Below are positions 26,672 through 34,921 of a DNA stretch of 64,000 nucleotides, piece after piece. A program made the translations under genes and the position numbers. The notes under the pieces were generated by a model. It worked only from the letters and a program-made list of their open reading frames with translations, was not told the origin of the DNA and did no database searches. Source of the DNA: Phenylobacterium sp. RIFCSPHIGHO2_01_FULL_69_31. Lineage in GTDB: Bacteria > Pseudomonadota > Alphaproteobacteria > Caulobacterales > Caulobacteraceae. The DNA lies in assembly GCF_001824475.1 (NCBI RefSeq), contig NZ_MHXN01000011.1, positions 71,918 through 135,917 on the forward strand, written 5' to 3'. Position 1 is the stretch's first letter. The number at the start of each line of letters is the position of its first letter.

Positions 26672-27613
26672 GTGAACATGATGGCGAAGCCGATGGCCGG
26701 CCCGGGGCCGGCCGCCGACGCGATCTCGGACTTCATCGAGACCGGCGCGCACCTGTTCCAGGCGCCCGTGGACGCCGCGGCGGCCACCGGCCTTCTGGCC
26801 GACATCCGCGCCACGCGGGCGTTCGACGAGACGCTGTTCCTGAGCGAGGCCGAGTTCGACGCCGACCCGCAATACACCGGCGTGAACCCCCGGCCCGGCC
26901 GCAACCTCCTGGAGCGGTTCGAGGACCGGCTGGGCTTCGTCGAGCAGGCGCCGCAGATCGTCGAGGCGGTCACCGCCCTCCTGGGCCACGACTATGAGAT
27001 CCTGAACAAGAAGGTCGTCTGCGGTGTGCCCGCCCGGTCGATCCCCGACTGGCTGAAGGCGCGCATCCACGGCAACCCGGTGAACAACCTGGGCGCCTAC
27101 ATGAAGCCCCAGAACCGGGACATCACCTACTTCTACGGCATCGACTTCCACCAGGACCTGATCGACTACAAGGAACGGGAAGCCGATTTCCTCACCCTCT
27201 ACGTCTATCTGCACCCGGTGACGCGGGCGGACGCGCCGCTGTACCTGCTGGAGGGCAGCCACAAGCTGGGCGGCTCGGTGTTCCCGCACGACCTGACCCG
27301 CGCCACGCCCGACACCTGGCTCTACCGCAACGGCGAGCATGGCGAGGTCGAGACCCGGCAGCGGATCCTGACCGGCGGCGCCGGCTTTGCGGCCATGTGG
27401 CACGCCTGCACGCTGCACGGCACCCAGCCGGACGCCGCCGACCACGAGCGGATCTCGCTGCGCTACCTCATCGCCCGCGGCAAAGGCCGCGCGCCGGGCA
27501 TGGAAGCGGTGAACGCCACCCTCCAGGGCCCCCTCAGCCTCACCGACACCCGCAAGGATCTCGGCGCCGACGGCGCGGCGGTGATCCGGGCGAACACGGT
27601 GCTGAAGGCGTAG
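26672..27613 (+). CDS. phytanoyl-CoA dioxygenase (PhyH) family protein 1
   Basis: 313 residues. Fe(II)/2-oxoglutarate oxygenase fold. The iron-binding triad is His160-x-Asp162 (in GIDFHQDLIDY) and His249 (TLHGTQ), followed by ERISLRYLIARG with the 2OG-binding Arg. The substrate is probably a sugar, lipid or small metabolite; it is one of three PhyH proteins in the island but differs in length and sequence from the other two. Start GTG 26672 has GGAG six bases upstream; ATG 26678 is an alternative. Convergent with the GT41 gene across a palindrome. Confidence 0.87.
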   Translation: MNMMAKPMAGPGPAADAISDFIETGAHLFQAPVDAAAATGLLADIRATRAFDETLFLSEAEFDADPQYTGVNPRPGRNLLERFEDRLGFVEQAPQIVEAVTALLGHDYEILNKKVVCGVPARSIPDWLKARIHGNPVNNLGAYMKPQNRDITYFYGIDFHQDLIDYKEREADFLTLYVYLHPVTRADAPLYLLEGSHKLGGSVFPHDLTRATPDTWLYRNGEHGEVETRQRILTGGAGFAAMWHACTLHGTQPDAADHERISLRYLIARGKGRAPGMEAVNATLQGPLSLTDTRKDLGADGAAVIRANTVLKA

Positions 27614-27619
27614 GAGCTC

Positions 27620-27644
27620 CATGGCCGGGCTTGTCCCGGCCATG
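27620..27644. repeat. REP-like palindrome / hairpin between convergent genes
   Basis: Perfect 10-bp stem CATGGCCGGG / CCCGGCCATG with loop cttgt, 7 bp after the PhyH stop and 14 bp before the GT41 stop. The TGGCCGGGCTTGTCCCGGCCA form is one I recognise as a recurrent intergenic palindrome in alphaproteobacteria. It has no T-run, so termination may be weak or Rho-dependent. Confidence 0.7.
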
Positions 27645-27657
27645 ATGGCGTCGAGCG

Positions 27658-29373
27658 CTAGGCGGTCTTGTCGATCCAGCGCTGGAACATGCGCCGGTAG
27701 TCGGCCTCGAGCCGGCGGGTGAAACCCACTTCGTCGCGATAGGCCGAGTTGTCGAAGCCCGGGCGGACGCGTGCGCGCAGCGCATCGAGCGCCTGGACGT
27801 CGGCCGTCAGCTCCAAGGCCCTGGCGACATAGGCGTCCCAGTCCTCAACCACCAGCTCCTCCAGGCCGCAGGGCAGAAGCAGGGGCAGGGGCGTCCGCGA
27901 ATAGAAGTCCTGACCTTTCAGGACCAGGACCGGCACGCCGTTCGCGATCGCGTCCACCGTCGTGGTGCCGCCTGGCACGGGAGATGGGTCCAACGCCAGG
28001 TCGATGTCGTGGAACTCCCGCGTGTAGTCGGGACCGGTGGTGTGGCCGCGAAACTCGATCTGTTCGGGCCGAACGCCGAAGGCGGCGAAACGAGCCTGGG
28101 TCACCCGCTGAAGCACCGGGTCGGTGAAGAGGCCGTACTTCAGGATCAGGCGGTCGGCGGGGCGGGCCTTCAGAATGGTCGCCCAGCCGGCGACCGTGGC
28201 GTCGTTCAGTTTCGCCGGATTGTTGAACGAGCCGAACGTCACATAGCCATTCTTCAGCGCGGGCGTGGGCGTGGGCGGATGGCGTTCGGCGCTCGGGCGG
28301 TACGGCGCCATGATCTCGCCCGTCCGCCAGATCTCCTCGGTGAAGTAGGCTTCGTTGCCTGGGACTTCCATGGAGTCGGCGTGCATGACGTAGTCCATGC
28401 AGGTGAGGCCGGTGGTCTGCATGAAGTTGATCCAGCCGATCTGGACAGGGGCCGGCCGAAGGGTGAAGACCCTCAAGCGGCTGCCGGCCGTGTGGCCCCA
28501 GACGTCCACCAGGATGTCGATGCGGTCGCCACGGATGAGTTCGGCCGCGTCCTCGTCCGACAGATGCCCGATCTTGCGCATCGTGCAGTGGTCGGGCAGC
28601 GGCGCTTCGGCGGCCGGATCCGGCGTGTAGAGGAAGACCTCGACCGCCTGCGGATCGTGCGCCTCGAACACGGGGACCGTGGAAGGCGCCACCTGGTTTC
28701 TGGTGAAGCTGGGGCCGACGTAGCCGATGCGCAGCTTCCGTTCGGCGGTGCGGGGATTGGCGAAGGCGGGCGGTGGCCCGGGCGGTGCGGCCGCGTAGAG
28801 TTCGCCCCAGCGCCGGCTCTCCGCGGAGACCCGCGCCAGACGATCGTCCACATAGAACAGCGGATAGAGCAGGAACTGGTGCACGCCGGGGATCGAGAAC
28901 ACCTCGGAGGCCGCCGTGAAGACATCCACCGCCTCCTGGATGCGTCCCTGATGCTGAAGGGACAGTCCGTAGGTGACCATGGTGTTGGGATCGAGGTTGT
29001 CGAAATCCAGCGCCCGCCCGAGGCAGTAGCTGGCGGAGGCCATCAGCTTGCGCGCGTAGAGCTGAGTGCCGACCTGGGCCGCGTAGGGCCGATCGGCGCC
29101 GAGCCGCCGGACGTCGACATCGAGGGCCTGTAGCACCGCAAGCGCGTGCAGCGTGCGGGCCTCGTCGAGGATGCCTGCCGCCTGTTCGCCCGCGCCGGCC
29201 GCAGCGGCGGCGCTGGCGAGCCAGTAGCGGGTTTCGTAGTCGGAAGAATCCTGCAGGCAACGGGCCTGGAAGTGGCTGATGGCGGCTGCCAGGTCACCCT
29301 CGTGGAAGGCGGCGACGCCCAGCGCGCGCTGATCGCGCGTCTCAAGGCCGTCCAGGGCTGCAAGCGCGCTCAT
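27658..29373 (-). CDS. TPR + GT41 (O-GlcNAc-transferase-like, SPINDLY-type) glycosyltransferase
   Basis: 571 residues. The N-terminal ~190 residues are TPR-like helices (LGVAAFHEGDLAAAISHFQARC ... YGLSLQHQGRIQEAVDVFTAA). The C-terminal ~340 residues match the GT41 fold: KLRIGYVGPSFTRN, IDILVDVWGHTAGSRLRVF, RPAPVQIGWINFMQTTGL, YVTFGSFNNPAKL, ADRLILKYG, VEFRGHTTGPDYTREFHDIDLALDPSPVPGGTTTVDAIANGVPVLVLKG. Such enzymes transfer a sugar to Ser/Thr of proteins. Caulobacter FlmG, a flagellin pseudaminyl-transferase, has a similar TPR-GT layout, which fits pseI/pseG nearby. ATG 29373 follows GGAGAG. Last gene of the minus-strand operon. Confidence 0.87.
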   Translation of the reverse strand: MSALAALDGLETRDQRALGVAAFHEGDLAAAISHFQARCLQDSSDYETRYWLASAAAAAGAGEQAAGILDEARTLHALAVLQALDVDVRRLGADRPYAAQVGTQLYARKLMASASYCLGRALDFDNLDPNTMVTYGLSLQHQGRIQEAVDVFTAASEVFSIPGVHQFLLYPLFYVDDRLARVSAESRRWGELYAAAPPGPPPAFANPRTAERKLRIGYVGPSFTRNQVAPSTVPVFEAHDPQAVEVFLYTPDPAAEAPLPDHCTMRKIGHLSDEDAAELIRGDRIDILVDVWGHTAGSRLRVFTLRPAPVQIGWINFMQTTGLTCMDYVMHADSMEVPGNEAYFTEEIWRTGEIMAPYRPSAERHPPTPTPALKNGYVTFGSFNNPAKLNDATVAGWATILKARPADRLILKYGLFTDPVLQRVTQARFAAFGVRPEQIEFRGHTTGPDYTREFHDIDLALDPSPVPGGTTTVDAIANGVPVLVLKGQDFYSRTPLPLLLPCGLEELVVEDWDAYVARALELTADVQALDALRARVRPGFDNSAYRDEVGFTRRLEADYRRMFQRWIDKTA

Positions 29374-29426
29374 CCGTCTCTCCACGTCTTCGGCGGCGAC
29401 TATCTGCTGCGCCGATTGAGGAGGCG

Positions 29427-30080
29427 TTAACCATGTCGGATCTGCTCGCCGAGGACGGCGAGCTCGTCGTCGGCCAGGCGCTGGAGGATCGAACCGCCCG
29501 CGCCGCCCCAAGGTCCGAGGAACTCCAGCTCGATGCCGGCGGCGCCGAAGGCCTCGGCGTCGTAGAGGTCGCGGCCGCCGGGCGCGTTGAGATAACGCGT
29601 TGCGCCGAGCCGGCGGGCGATTTCGAGGATGCGATCCTGGGCGCGGTAGCTCTGCGGCACGTCCAGGGACGACGAACGCACCACGTTCCACCGGAGGCCG
29701 AGCAGCCGGCAGGCCTCTTCCAGCAGGCCGGCGATGTAGTCGCCGGGCGATCCTTCGGCCTGGCGCACCCGGTGCAGCAGCGGCTCATGGGCCCCGCCGC
29801 GCGCCGCAACGGGGAAGGGCCGCAAGCGGTCGCCGATGGCTGCGCGCGCGTCGTCCGCAAACTGAAGATCGCGGATCAGCACGTCCTGCGGCGCGGGCTT
29901 CAGCGGCAGGGTCAGCCACTGTTCCTCGCCGCGCGCGTCCAGCAGCTTGTTTCGATGCAGCCAGCCCCGACGCGGGAACTGGACACAGTCGTAGATGACG
30001 AACAGGTCGGTCTGGGCGATCAGGCGGAAGTATCCTGCGTAGGGCAGGAAGTAGGGCTGCATGATCGCGATGGCCGCCAT
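29427..30080 (-). CDS. WbqC-like family protein
   Basis: 217 residues. AIMQPYFLPYAGYFRLIAQTDLFVIYDCVQFPRRGWLHRNKLL is the hallmark N-terminus of the WbqC-like family, and ATRYLNAPGGRDLYDAEAFGAAGIELEFL the C-terminal signature. The family occurs in O-antigen and nonulosonate gene clusters; the reaction is not established. Starts 4 bp after the stop of the PhyH gene upstream, so operon membership is clear. Confidence 0.9.
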   Translation of the reverse strand: MAAIAIMQPYFLPYAGYFRLIAQTDLFVIYDCVQFPRRGWLHRNKLLDARGEEQWLTLPLKPAPQDVLIRDLQFADDARAAIGDRLRPFPVAARGGAHEPLLHRVRQAEGSPGDYIAGLLEEACRLLGLRWNVVRSSSLDVPQSYRAQDRILEIARRLGATRYLNAPGGRDLYDAEAFGAAGIELEFLGPWGGAGGSILQRLADDELAVLGEQIRHG

Positions 30081-30084
30081 GGCG

Positions 30085-30951
30085 TCAGTCGACGGCGTCC
30101 GGGAAGATTGTCCGCAGGTCGGCCGGCTTCGGGAAGTCCGGGACGATCAGGTCGGTCTGGTAGGAATACTTGTACGGCGTGGGATAGCCATGCTCGACGT
30201 AGGTCGGCTCGGCGGCGTTGTTGAAGCGGGTGCTGAAGGCGATCCGGACGTTGCCATCGCCGGTCTCACCGGTGCGGTGGACGAGGAACGAGGAGAAGAT
30301 CACCCCATCGCCAGGCTCCATCGGCAGCGGGCGGTACTGATCCTCGGTGATGCGTGGGTCGCTGACCGTGGGCGTCATAATGTGCTCGACAGTGTCCAGG
30401 AGGCCGTAGAGGTGCGAGCCCGGGATCACCTCCAGCGGGTGGGACGTGGCGGTCACCGGCGTGGTGGGCGCCCAAAGGACGACGGAATCCAGGCTGCCCT
30501 GCATGCTGCGCCAATCCTGGTGCGGCGGCGACTTGTGGTAGCCGCCCGGGATCCGCAGGGTCTCGGACATGATGTGGTTGGAAAGCCGCGTCGAGAGCAC
30601 CGGCACGGCGACCCCGGCCGCGCGCACCAGCTCCACGATCGCATCCGACGCCATGATCCGGTGGGCCGACGGGACCATCTGGGTCATCCGGGCGGTGGCG
30701 ATGTAGGTCGGCACGTCCACGGCCAGGAGGCGAGCGGCATTGGCGTGAAACGCCTCCCGGGAGGTTCCGGCATCGACGGGCAAGCCCAGCCGGCGCAGCT
30801 GCTGAGCGAAGAGCTCCCCCATCTCGGCATTGAGCTGCTGGAGGTCGCGCGGGTCGAGAAGCCCGCGGGCGACGAAGAAGCCCTCGCGGAGGAACGCCTC
30901 ACGATCGATGACGGGCGAGGCGGGCCGGGCGAGGCGGGCGGGCTTGTTCAT
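30085..30951 (-). CDS. phytanoyl-CoA dioxygenase (PhyH) family protein 2
   Basis: 288 residues. Fe(II)/2OG oxygenase: His144-x-Asp146 (in SPPHQDWRS), distal His225 (FLVHRTGE) and an Arg-containing strand RIAFSTRFNN for 2-oxoglutarate. ATG overlaps the upstream methyltransferase stop (ATGA). Location in a sugar operon suggests hydroxylation or other oxidation of a sugar or its precursor; this is inference. It differs clearly from PhyH 1 and 3, so a recent tandem duplication is unlikely. Confidence 0.87.
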   Translation of the reverse strand: MNKPARLARPASPVIDREAFLREGFFVARGLLDPRDLQQLNAEMGELFAQQLRRLGLPVDAGTSREAFHANAARLLAVDVPTYIATARMTQMVPSAHRIMASDAIVELVRAAGVAVPVLSTRLSNHIMSETLRIPGGYHKSPPHQDWRSMQGSLDSVVLWAPTTPVTATSHPLEVIPGSHLYGLLDTVEHIMTPTVSDPRITEDQYRPLPMEPGDGVIFSSFLVHRTGETGDGNVRIAFSTRFNNAAEPTYVEHGYPTPYKYSYQTDLIVPDFPKPADLRTIFPDAVD

Positions 30952-31703
30952 GCGGTCTCTCCGGCGCCCGGCGGGGCGCAGATGGCGTAGATGCTGGCGC
31001 AGAGGTCCGGGTAGAGCGCGCCCAGCTTGAAGCAGCCTTCCAGGTAGTCCTCGCCGATCAGGCCACTGGCGATCAGCTTGTCGAACTGGAAGTTGGCGAA
31101 CGGCTTGAAGAACACGCCGCCGGTCTCGACGGCGACCAGGCCAGCTTCCGCAACGTGCGCCTTCAGGGCCGGCAGGTCATAGGTGCGGCGATGCCCGTGC
31201 TCGAACTCGCCAGGCGTCACGGCTGTAGGATGCGAGATCAGGCCCATGGCCACGGCGATCTGGCGCGAGGCGGCGTTGGCGTTCGGCACCACCAGGAAGA
31301 GACGGCCGCTCGGCGTGAGCCAGGTCCCGATCCGGCGGAGCAGTTCGACCGGCTCGTCCAGATGTTCCAGCGTATGGGTCAGGAACACGGCGTCGAACTT
31401 GGCGGCGGGCTCGAAGTCCTCGAAGCGGCTGAGGACGAAGGTGACGCCCGGCGGGGCCTTGGCGCGGGCGATGTCGATCAGGTCGCTCGAGCCTTCGACC
31501 GTCGTCAGGTCCGGGAAGATGGCCGCGAGGCGCCGAGTGAACTCGCCCTCGAAGCAGCCCATTTCCAGGGCGCGGCCGCCGCGGGGCAGCTTCGCCTCGA
31601 ACGTCCGCAGCATGTAGGCGTGCATGCGGTAGTCGAAGTCGTAGGCGTACTTGCGGTCTTCGGTGTCGGCGAATTCCCGGTTGAGGTCGCGCTGGGCGGT
31701 CAT
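30948..31703 (-). CDS. class I SAM-dependent methyltransferase
   Basis: 251 residues. Methyltransf_11/UbiE-like core: motif I ALEMGCFEGEFTRRLA, acidic end of strand 2 TVEGS, motif II FDAVFLTHTLEHLDEPVELLRRIGTWLTPSGRLFLVVPNANA. The N-terminus (EDRKYAYDFDYRMHAYMLRTF) and the GHRRTYDLPALKAHVAEAGL section resemble sugar-cluster C-/O-methyltransferases. Coupled by ATGA at both ends in the operon; target presumably a glycan moiety. Confidence 0.88.
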   Translation of the reverse strand: MTAQRDLNREFADTEDRKYAYDFDYRMHAYMLRTFEAKLPRGGRALEMGCFEGEFTRRLAAIFPDLTTVEGSSDLIDIARAKAPPGVTFVLSRFEDFEPAAKFDAVFLTHTLEHLDEPVELLRRIGTWLTPSGRLFLVVPNANAASRQIAVAMGLISHPTAVTPGEFEHGHRRTYDLPALKAHVAEAGLVAVETGGVFFKPFANFQFDKLIASGLIGEDYLEGCFKLGALYPDLCASIYAICAPPGAGETA

Positions 31704-32491
31704 CCCTGGTCGCCCCGGTACATGCGACGCTCGGGCGGCTGGTACCACTCGTCGAGGCTGGCCGGGACGCGGGCGTTGTAGCCGATCACCTGGCGGGTGT
31801 GCGCGGTGAGCGAGGCGCCGGCGTCGTAGCCCAGGACCCGGGGGTAGTCGAACTGCTGCTTGATGAAGGGGCGGCAGTACATGGGTGTGACGGAGCGGCG
31901 GGCGCGGTCGGTCGTGTTGTTTCCGCCCGCATGCCAGACGTTGGAGTTGAACACGAGGACGCTGCCCGCCGGGCCGGTTGCGCGCTCGGCGTGGGCGTAG
32001 AAGTCCTCGTCCGACGGCTTCTCCGCCGCCTTGTGGGAGCCGGAGAGCATGTAGGTGGCGCCGTTGTCGGCGGTGAAGTCGTCCAGCATCACCAGGGTGT
32101 TCAGCAGTAGCGGCATGTCGCCCGAGTAGCTGCGAATGTCGCGGTGAATGCGCTGGGCGTAGGAGGTTCGACCCTGCGTGTTGATGGCGCCGCCGAAGGA
32201 ATTGAGGATGTAGCGGCCGCCGAAGTAGGCCTCGTAATACGGGTTCAGGGCTTCGCTGGCGTCGATGTACTCCAGGAAGCTGGGCTTGAGACCGATCAGG
32301 TGATGGACCGTATGGTCGGCGTCCGAGGCGACGCCGTTCTTCTCCTGCATCGCCCGGCATATGTCCCAGGCAGCTTCGAGATCCTCGGCCATGCGGGCGA
32401 CGAGGGCCGGGTCGACGGCTCGCGGGAACACCACCCAGCCACGCTCGGCCATGATCGCGTTGAACTCATCGAGGCTGAGGTCGAGCTTCAT
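31700..32491 (-). CDS. phytanoyl-CoA dioxygenase (PhyH) family protein 3
   Basis: 263 residues. Fe(II)/2OG oxygenase: His116-x-Asp118 (AQRIHRDIRSY), distal His187 (NSNVWHAGGNN) and following Arg (RARRSVTPMYCRPF). The LLNTLVMLDDFTADNGATYMLSGSHK stretch is typical PhyH. Overlaps its neighbours by ATGA. Role inferred from context as tailoring of the cluster's sugar. Confidence 0.88.
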   Translation of the reverse strand: MKLDLSLDEFNAIMAERGWVVFPRAVDPALVARMAEDLEAAWDICRAMQEKNGVASDADHTVHHLIGLKPSFLEYIDASEALNPYYEAYFGGRYILNSFGGAINTQGRTSYAQRIHRDIRSYSGDMPLLLNTLVMLDDFTADNGATYMLSGSHKAAEKPSDEDFYAHAERATGPAGSVLVFNSNVWHAGGNNTTDRARRSVTPMYCRPFIKQQFDYPRVLGYDAGASLTAHTRQVIGYNARVPASLDEWYQPPERRMYRGDQG

Positions 32492-33246
32492 AGCAAGGTG
32501 ACCAGGGTCTTGGAGGGATAGAGGGTCACCTTCTCGATCGTGTAGCGGGCGTCGCGGAAGACTTCCTTGAAGGCGATGGCCTCGCCGGGCGCACCGGTCC
32601 AGGTGAGCTCGTCGAAGAGCAGCACGCTTCCGGGCATAAGGTGCGGCCGGATCGCCTTCAGCGCCGCGACCGTGGGCTCGTAGGGGCCCATGTCGAAGAA
32701 GGCGAAGGCCACCAGGGTCTCCGGATGGTCGGCAAAGTACTTCGGCGCAGTTTGCGCCACATCGCCGGCGATCAGCTGGTGCCCGCCCGGGATGTGACCG
32801 AAGGCGTTCATGGCCTCGTGCACGCGAAGCAGTTCGGCCAGGTAGTCCGGATAGGCGCTGCCGGTGTTGTAGCCGCCGTGGGTCTCGGTGGACTTCGCGG
32901 CCATGCCGGCGTCCTCCGGGTAGCCGGAGAAGGTGTCGAAGCCGATGATCGTGCGCTGCTTGTTGAACGGCTCGTAGATCGCTCGGAGGTTCTCCATGAG
33001 CACCAGGTTCTGGCCGCGCCACGTGCCGAACTCGATCAGGGCGCCCGGCAGGGACTGGATGCGCTTGTAGACCTCGCTAAGGACCAGGAACTTCACCAGT
33101 AGAGAACTGCGCGTGTAGAGCCCGAGGTTGAACATCAGCTCGCCCGGATCGAGCGGGCTGGCGTTCATCATCTCGCGGAGCCGTTCGCGCGCGGCAAGGC
33201 CGGCGTCCTGGGCGGTGGTGGCTTCGACGGGGGTGTCGCCGGTCAT
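32488..33246 (-). CDS. TylF/MycF-type O-methyltransferase
   Basis: 252 residues. GALIEFGTWRGQNLVLMENLRAIYEPFNKQRTIIGFDTFSGYPE carries the SAM site and TylF signature; VAFAFFDMGPYEPTVAALKAIRPHLMPGSVLLFDELTWTGAPGEAIAFKEVF holds the metal/catalytic acidic residues. Family members methylate sugar hydroxyls (macrocin 3-O-methyltransferase and relatives), fitting a glycan operon. ATGA overlaps at both ends. Confidence 0.87.
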   Translation of the reverse strand: MTGDTPVEATTAQDAGLAARERLREMMNASPLDPGELMFNLGLYTRSSLLVKFLVLSEVYKRIQSLPGALIEFGTWRGQNLVLMENLRAIYEPFNKQRTIIGFDTFSGYPEDAGMAAKSTETHGGYNTGSAYPDYLAELLRVHEAMNAFGHIPGGHQLIAGDVAQTAPKYFADHPETLVAFAFFDMGPYEPTVAALKAIRPHLMPGSVLLFDELTWTGAPGEAIAFKEVFRDARYTIEKVTLYPSKTLVTLL

Positions 33247-34172
33247 CGATCCTCCTCCAGGACGGCGTAGCCGAAGCCGGTGCGCCCGAAGCCATTGCCG
33301 TTGAAGAACATGACGATGCGGTCGTCGATCCGGGCCACGAACGGGTAGCAGGTCATGGTCGAAGCCCAGGGGGCGACGCCCACGTCCAGGCCGCACGCCT
33401 GGTCCATCCGGGTCCAGTCCAGGCCATCCGGGCTTTCGGCATAGCCGATGCGATAGGCGCCGGCGCCGTCGCGGTAGTCGACGCTGTCGCGGTAGCAGTA
33501 CCACATGCGGTAGCGGTCGCCGTCGCGGATCACCGTCGGATGGGAGAAGGCCTCGCGGTCGTGGGTCGGACGGATGCAGAGATGGTTCGGCCGCTCCCAG
33601 GTCACGCCGTCGCGGGAGTGGCAGTACTTGATCACGTAGACGGGCTCGTACTTGCCCTCGACGTCGGTCCAGCGGACACCTGAGATGTACCACATGCGCC
33701 AGAGGTCGCCCTCGCGCAGGATGCTCGGCGTCACGGCGATGTAGGGTTCGGCCGGGCAGCGCTCCAGCACGGGGCCCTCGTAGAGACGGCGGAAGGTGTC
33801 CCCGTCATCGTCGCTGACCGCGATGCCGACCGAGTTGCGGTAGGGCACCGTCACGCCACGGTTCCAGCCGGAATAGTACAGCCAGACCTGGCCGTTATGG
33901 CGGACGGGAAAGCTGGGCATGGCCCCGTCGTCGTCGAAGGTCCCCGGCGCGCCGAATCCCAGGATCGGCTGTTTGTGGGCGTAGATCACCCGGCCGAGGT
34001 CGCCTCGGTCGAGGTCGACGTAGGTGGTGTAGCTGCGACCGTCGGCGTAGCGGTCGGCGTAGAACACGCGCACCTTGTCATCGTAGACGAGGGCCGTCGG
34101 CACCTGGGCATGCGTGCCCGCCCAGTCATGCTCGGAAGGGTCGAAGATCCGACCCATGACCCGCCAGCCCAT
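33243..34172 (-). CDS. five-bladed beta-propeller glycosidase-like protein
   Basis: 309 residues. Repeated blade motifs (VWLYYSGWNRGV, LWRMWYISGVRW, RYRMWYCYRDSV, RIVMFFNGNGFGRTGFG) with acidic residues in GIAVSDDDGDTF and YCHSRDGVTW resemble the GH43/GH130/GH32 clan of five-bladed propellers. No signal peptide, so cytoplasmic, which argues for a biosynthetic or phosphorylase-type role. Exact family not certain. Last 4 bp overlap the TylF start. Confidence 0.78.
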   Translation of the reverse strand: MGWRVMGRIFDPSEHDWAGTHAQVPTALVYDDKVRVFYADRYADGRSYTTYVDLDRGDLGRVIYAHKQPILGFGAPGTFDDDGAMPSFPVRHNGQVWLYYSGWNRGVTVPYRNSVGIAVSDDDGDTFRRLYEGPVLERCPAEPYIAVTPSILREGDLWRMWYISGVRWTDVEGKYEPVYVIKYCHSRDGVTWERPNHLCIRPTHDREAFSHPTVIRDGDRYRMWYCYRDSVDYRDGAGAYRIGYAESPDGLDWTRMDQACGLDVGVAPWASTMTCYPFVARIDDRIVMFFNGNGFGRTGFGYAVLEEDR

Positions 34173-34179
34173 GGTCGCC

Positions 34180-34842
34180 TCAGATCCCCCGGAGCCGGTC
34201 GCTGGTGACCTTGCTGGGCTCGGTGGCTGCGCCGATGAAGACGGCGTTGTCGTCCGAGGACTTCAAGACGAGGGCTCCGGCGCCGATCACGTTGCGCATC
34301 CCAATGGTGATGTTGTCGCGCAGCGTTGCGTTGACGCCGATGAAGGTCCCGGCGCCGATCTCGCAGTTGCCGGAGATGACGGCGTGGGAGGCGATGAAGC
34401 AGTTGTCGCCGATGCGGGTGTGGTGCCCCACGTGGTTGCCCGACCACATGATCACGTTCCGGCCCACGGTGACGTAGGGCTGGATAACGTTCTGCTCCAT
34501 GATGATCGTGTTGGGGTTCGCCACGAACTTCGGCCAGACCGCGGCGCGCGGGCTGACGTGGCTGGTCAGGGTGTAGCCCTTGGCCTCGGCGGCCGCGACT
34601 TTGGCTTCGCGGAGCTTGTTCACGCCCTTGAAGCTGACCGCGACGAACATCTCGTGGGTTTCGGGCGGATAGCGGGCCTCGACCTCCTCGAAGGCCACGA
34701 CCGGAAGGCCCAGATGCTCGGCGGCCGTGAGATACTCGGCGTCCACCGTCCAGGCGACGACGTTCCGGCCGCCCTCTTCGGCGAGGTAATAGTGGATGAC
34801 CTCCGCCACCTGACCCATTCCGAAGATCACGACATCGCGCAT
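34180..34842 (-). CDS. sugar O-/N-acyltransferase, NeuD/PglD-like (left-handed beta helix)
   Basis: 220 residues. The N-terminal Rossmann-like region VVIFGMGQVAEVIHYYL is followed by hexapeptide repeats (NTIIMEQNVIQPYVTVGRNVIMWSGNHVGHHTRIGDNCFIASHAVISGNCEIGAGTFIGVNATLRDNITIGMRNVIGAGALV), the left-handed beta-helix of NeuD/PglD acyltransferases. The His in NHVGHHTRIG is the likely catalytic base. It would acylate an amino sugar, plausibly the product of the DegT aminotransferase next to it. Confidence 0.88.
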   Translation of the reverse strand: MRDVVIFGMGQVAEVIHYYLAEEGGRNVVAWTVDAEYLTAAEHLGLPVVAFEEVEARYPPETHEMFVAVSFKGVNKLREAKVAAAEAKGYTLTSHVSPRAAVWPKFVANPNTIIMEQNVIQPYVTVGRNVIMWSGNHVGHHTRIGDNCFIASHAVISGNCEIGAGTFIGVNATLRDNITIGMRNVIGAGALVLKSSDDNAVFIGAATEPSKVTSDRLRGI

Positions 34843-34921
34843 GGCGCCTACCTCAAGCCCCTGCCGAGTCTCGGCGAGCGCGGCTACGGAATGGTTAATG
34901 GCGCGCCTCGCGGCGGCGGCG

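Noticed and set aside
26672..32491. Three PhyH genes as a recent tandem triplication
   Set aside because: Lengths (313, 288, 263) and the sequence around the iron ligands differ too much.
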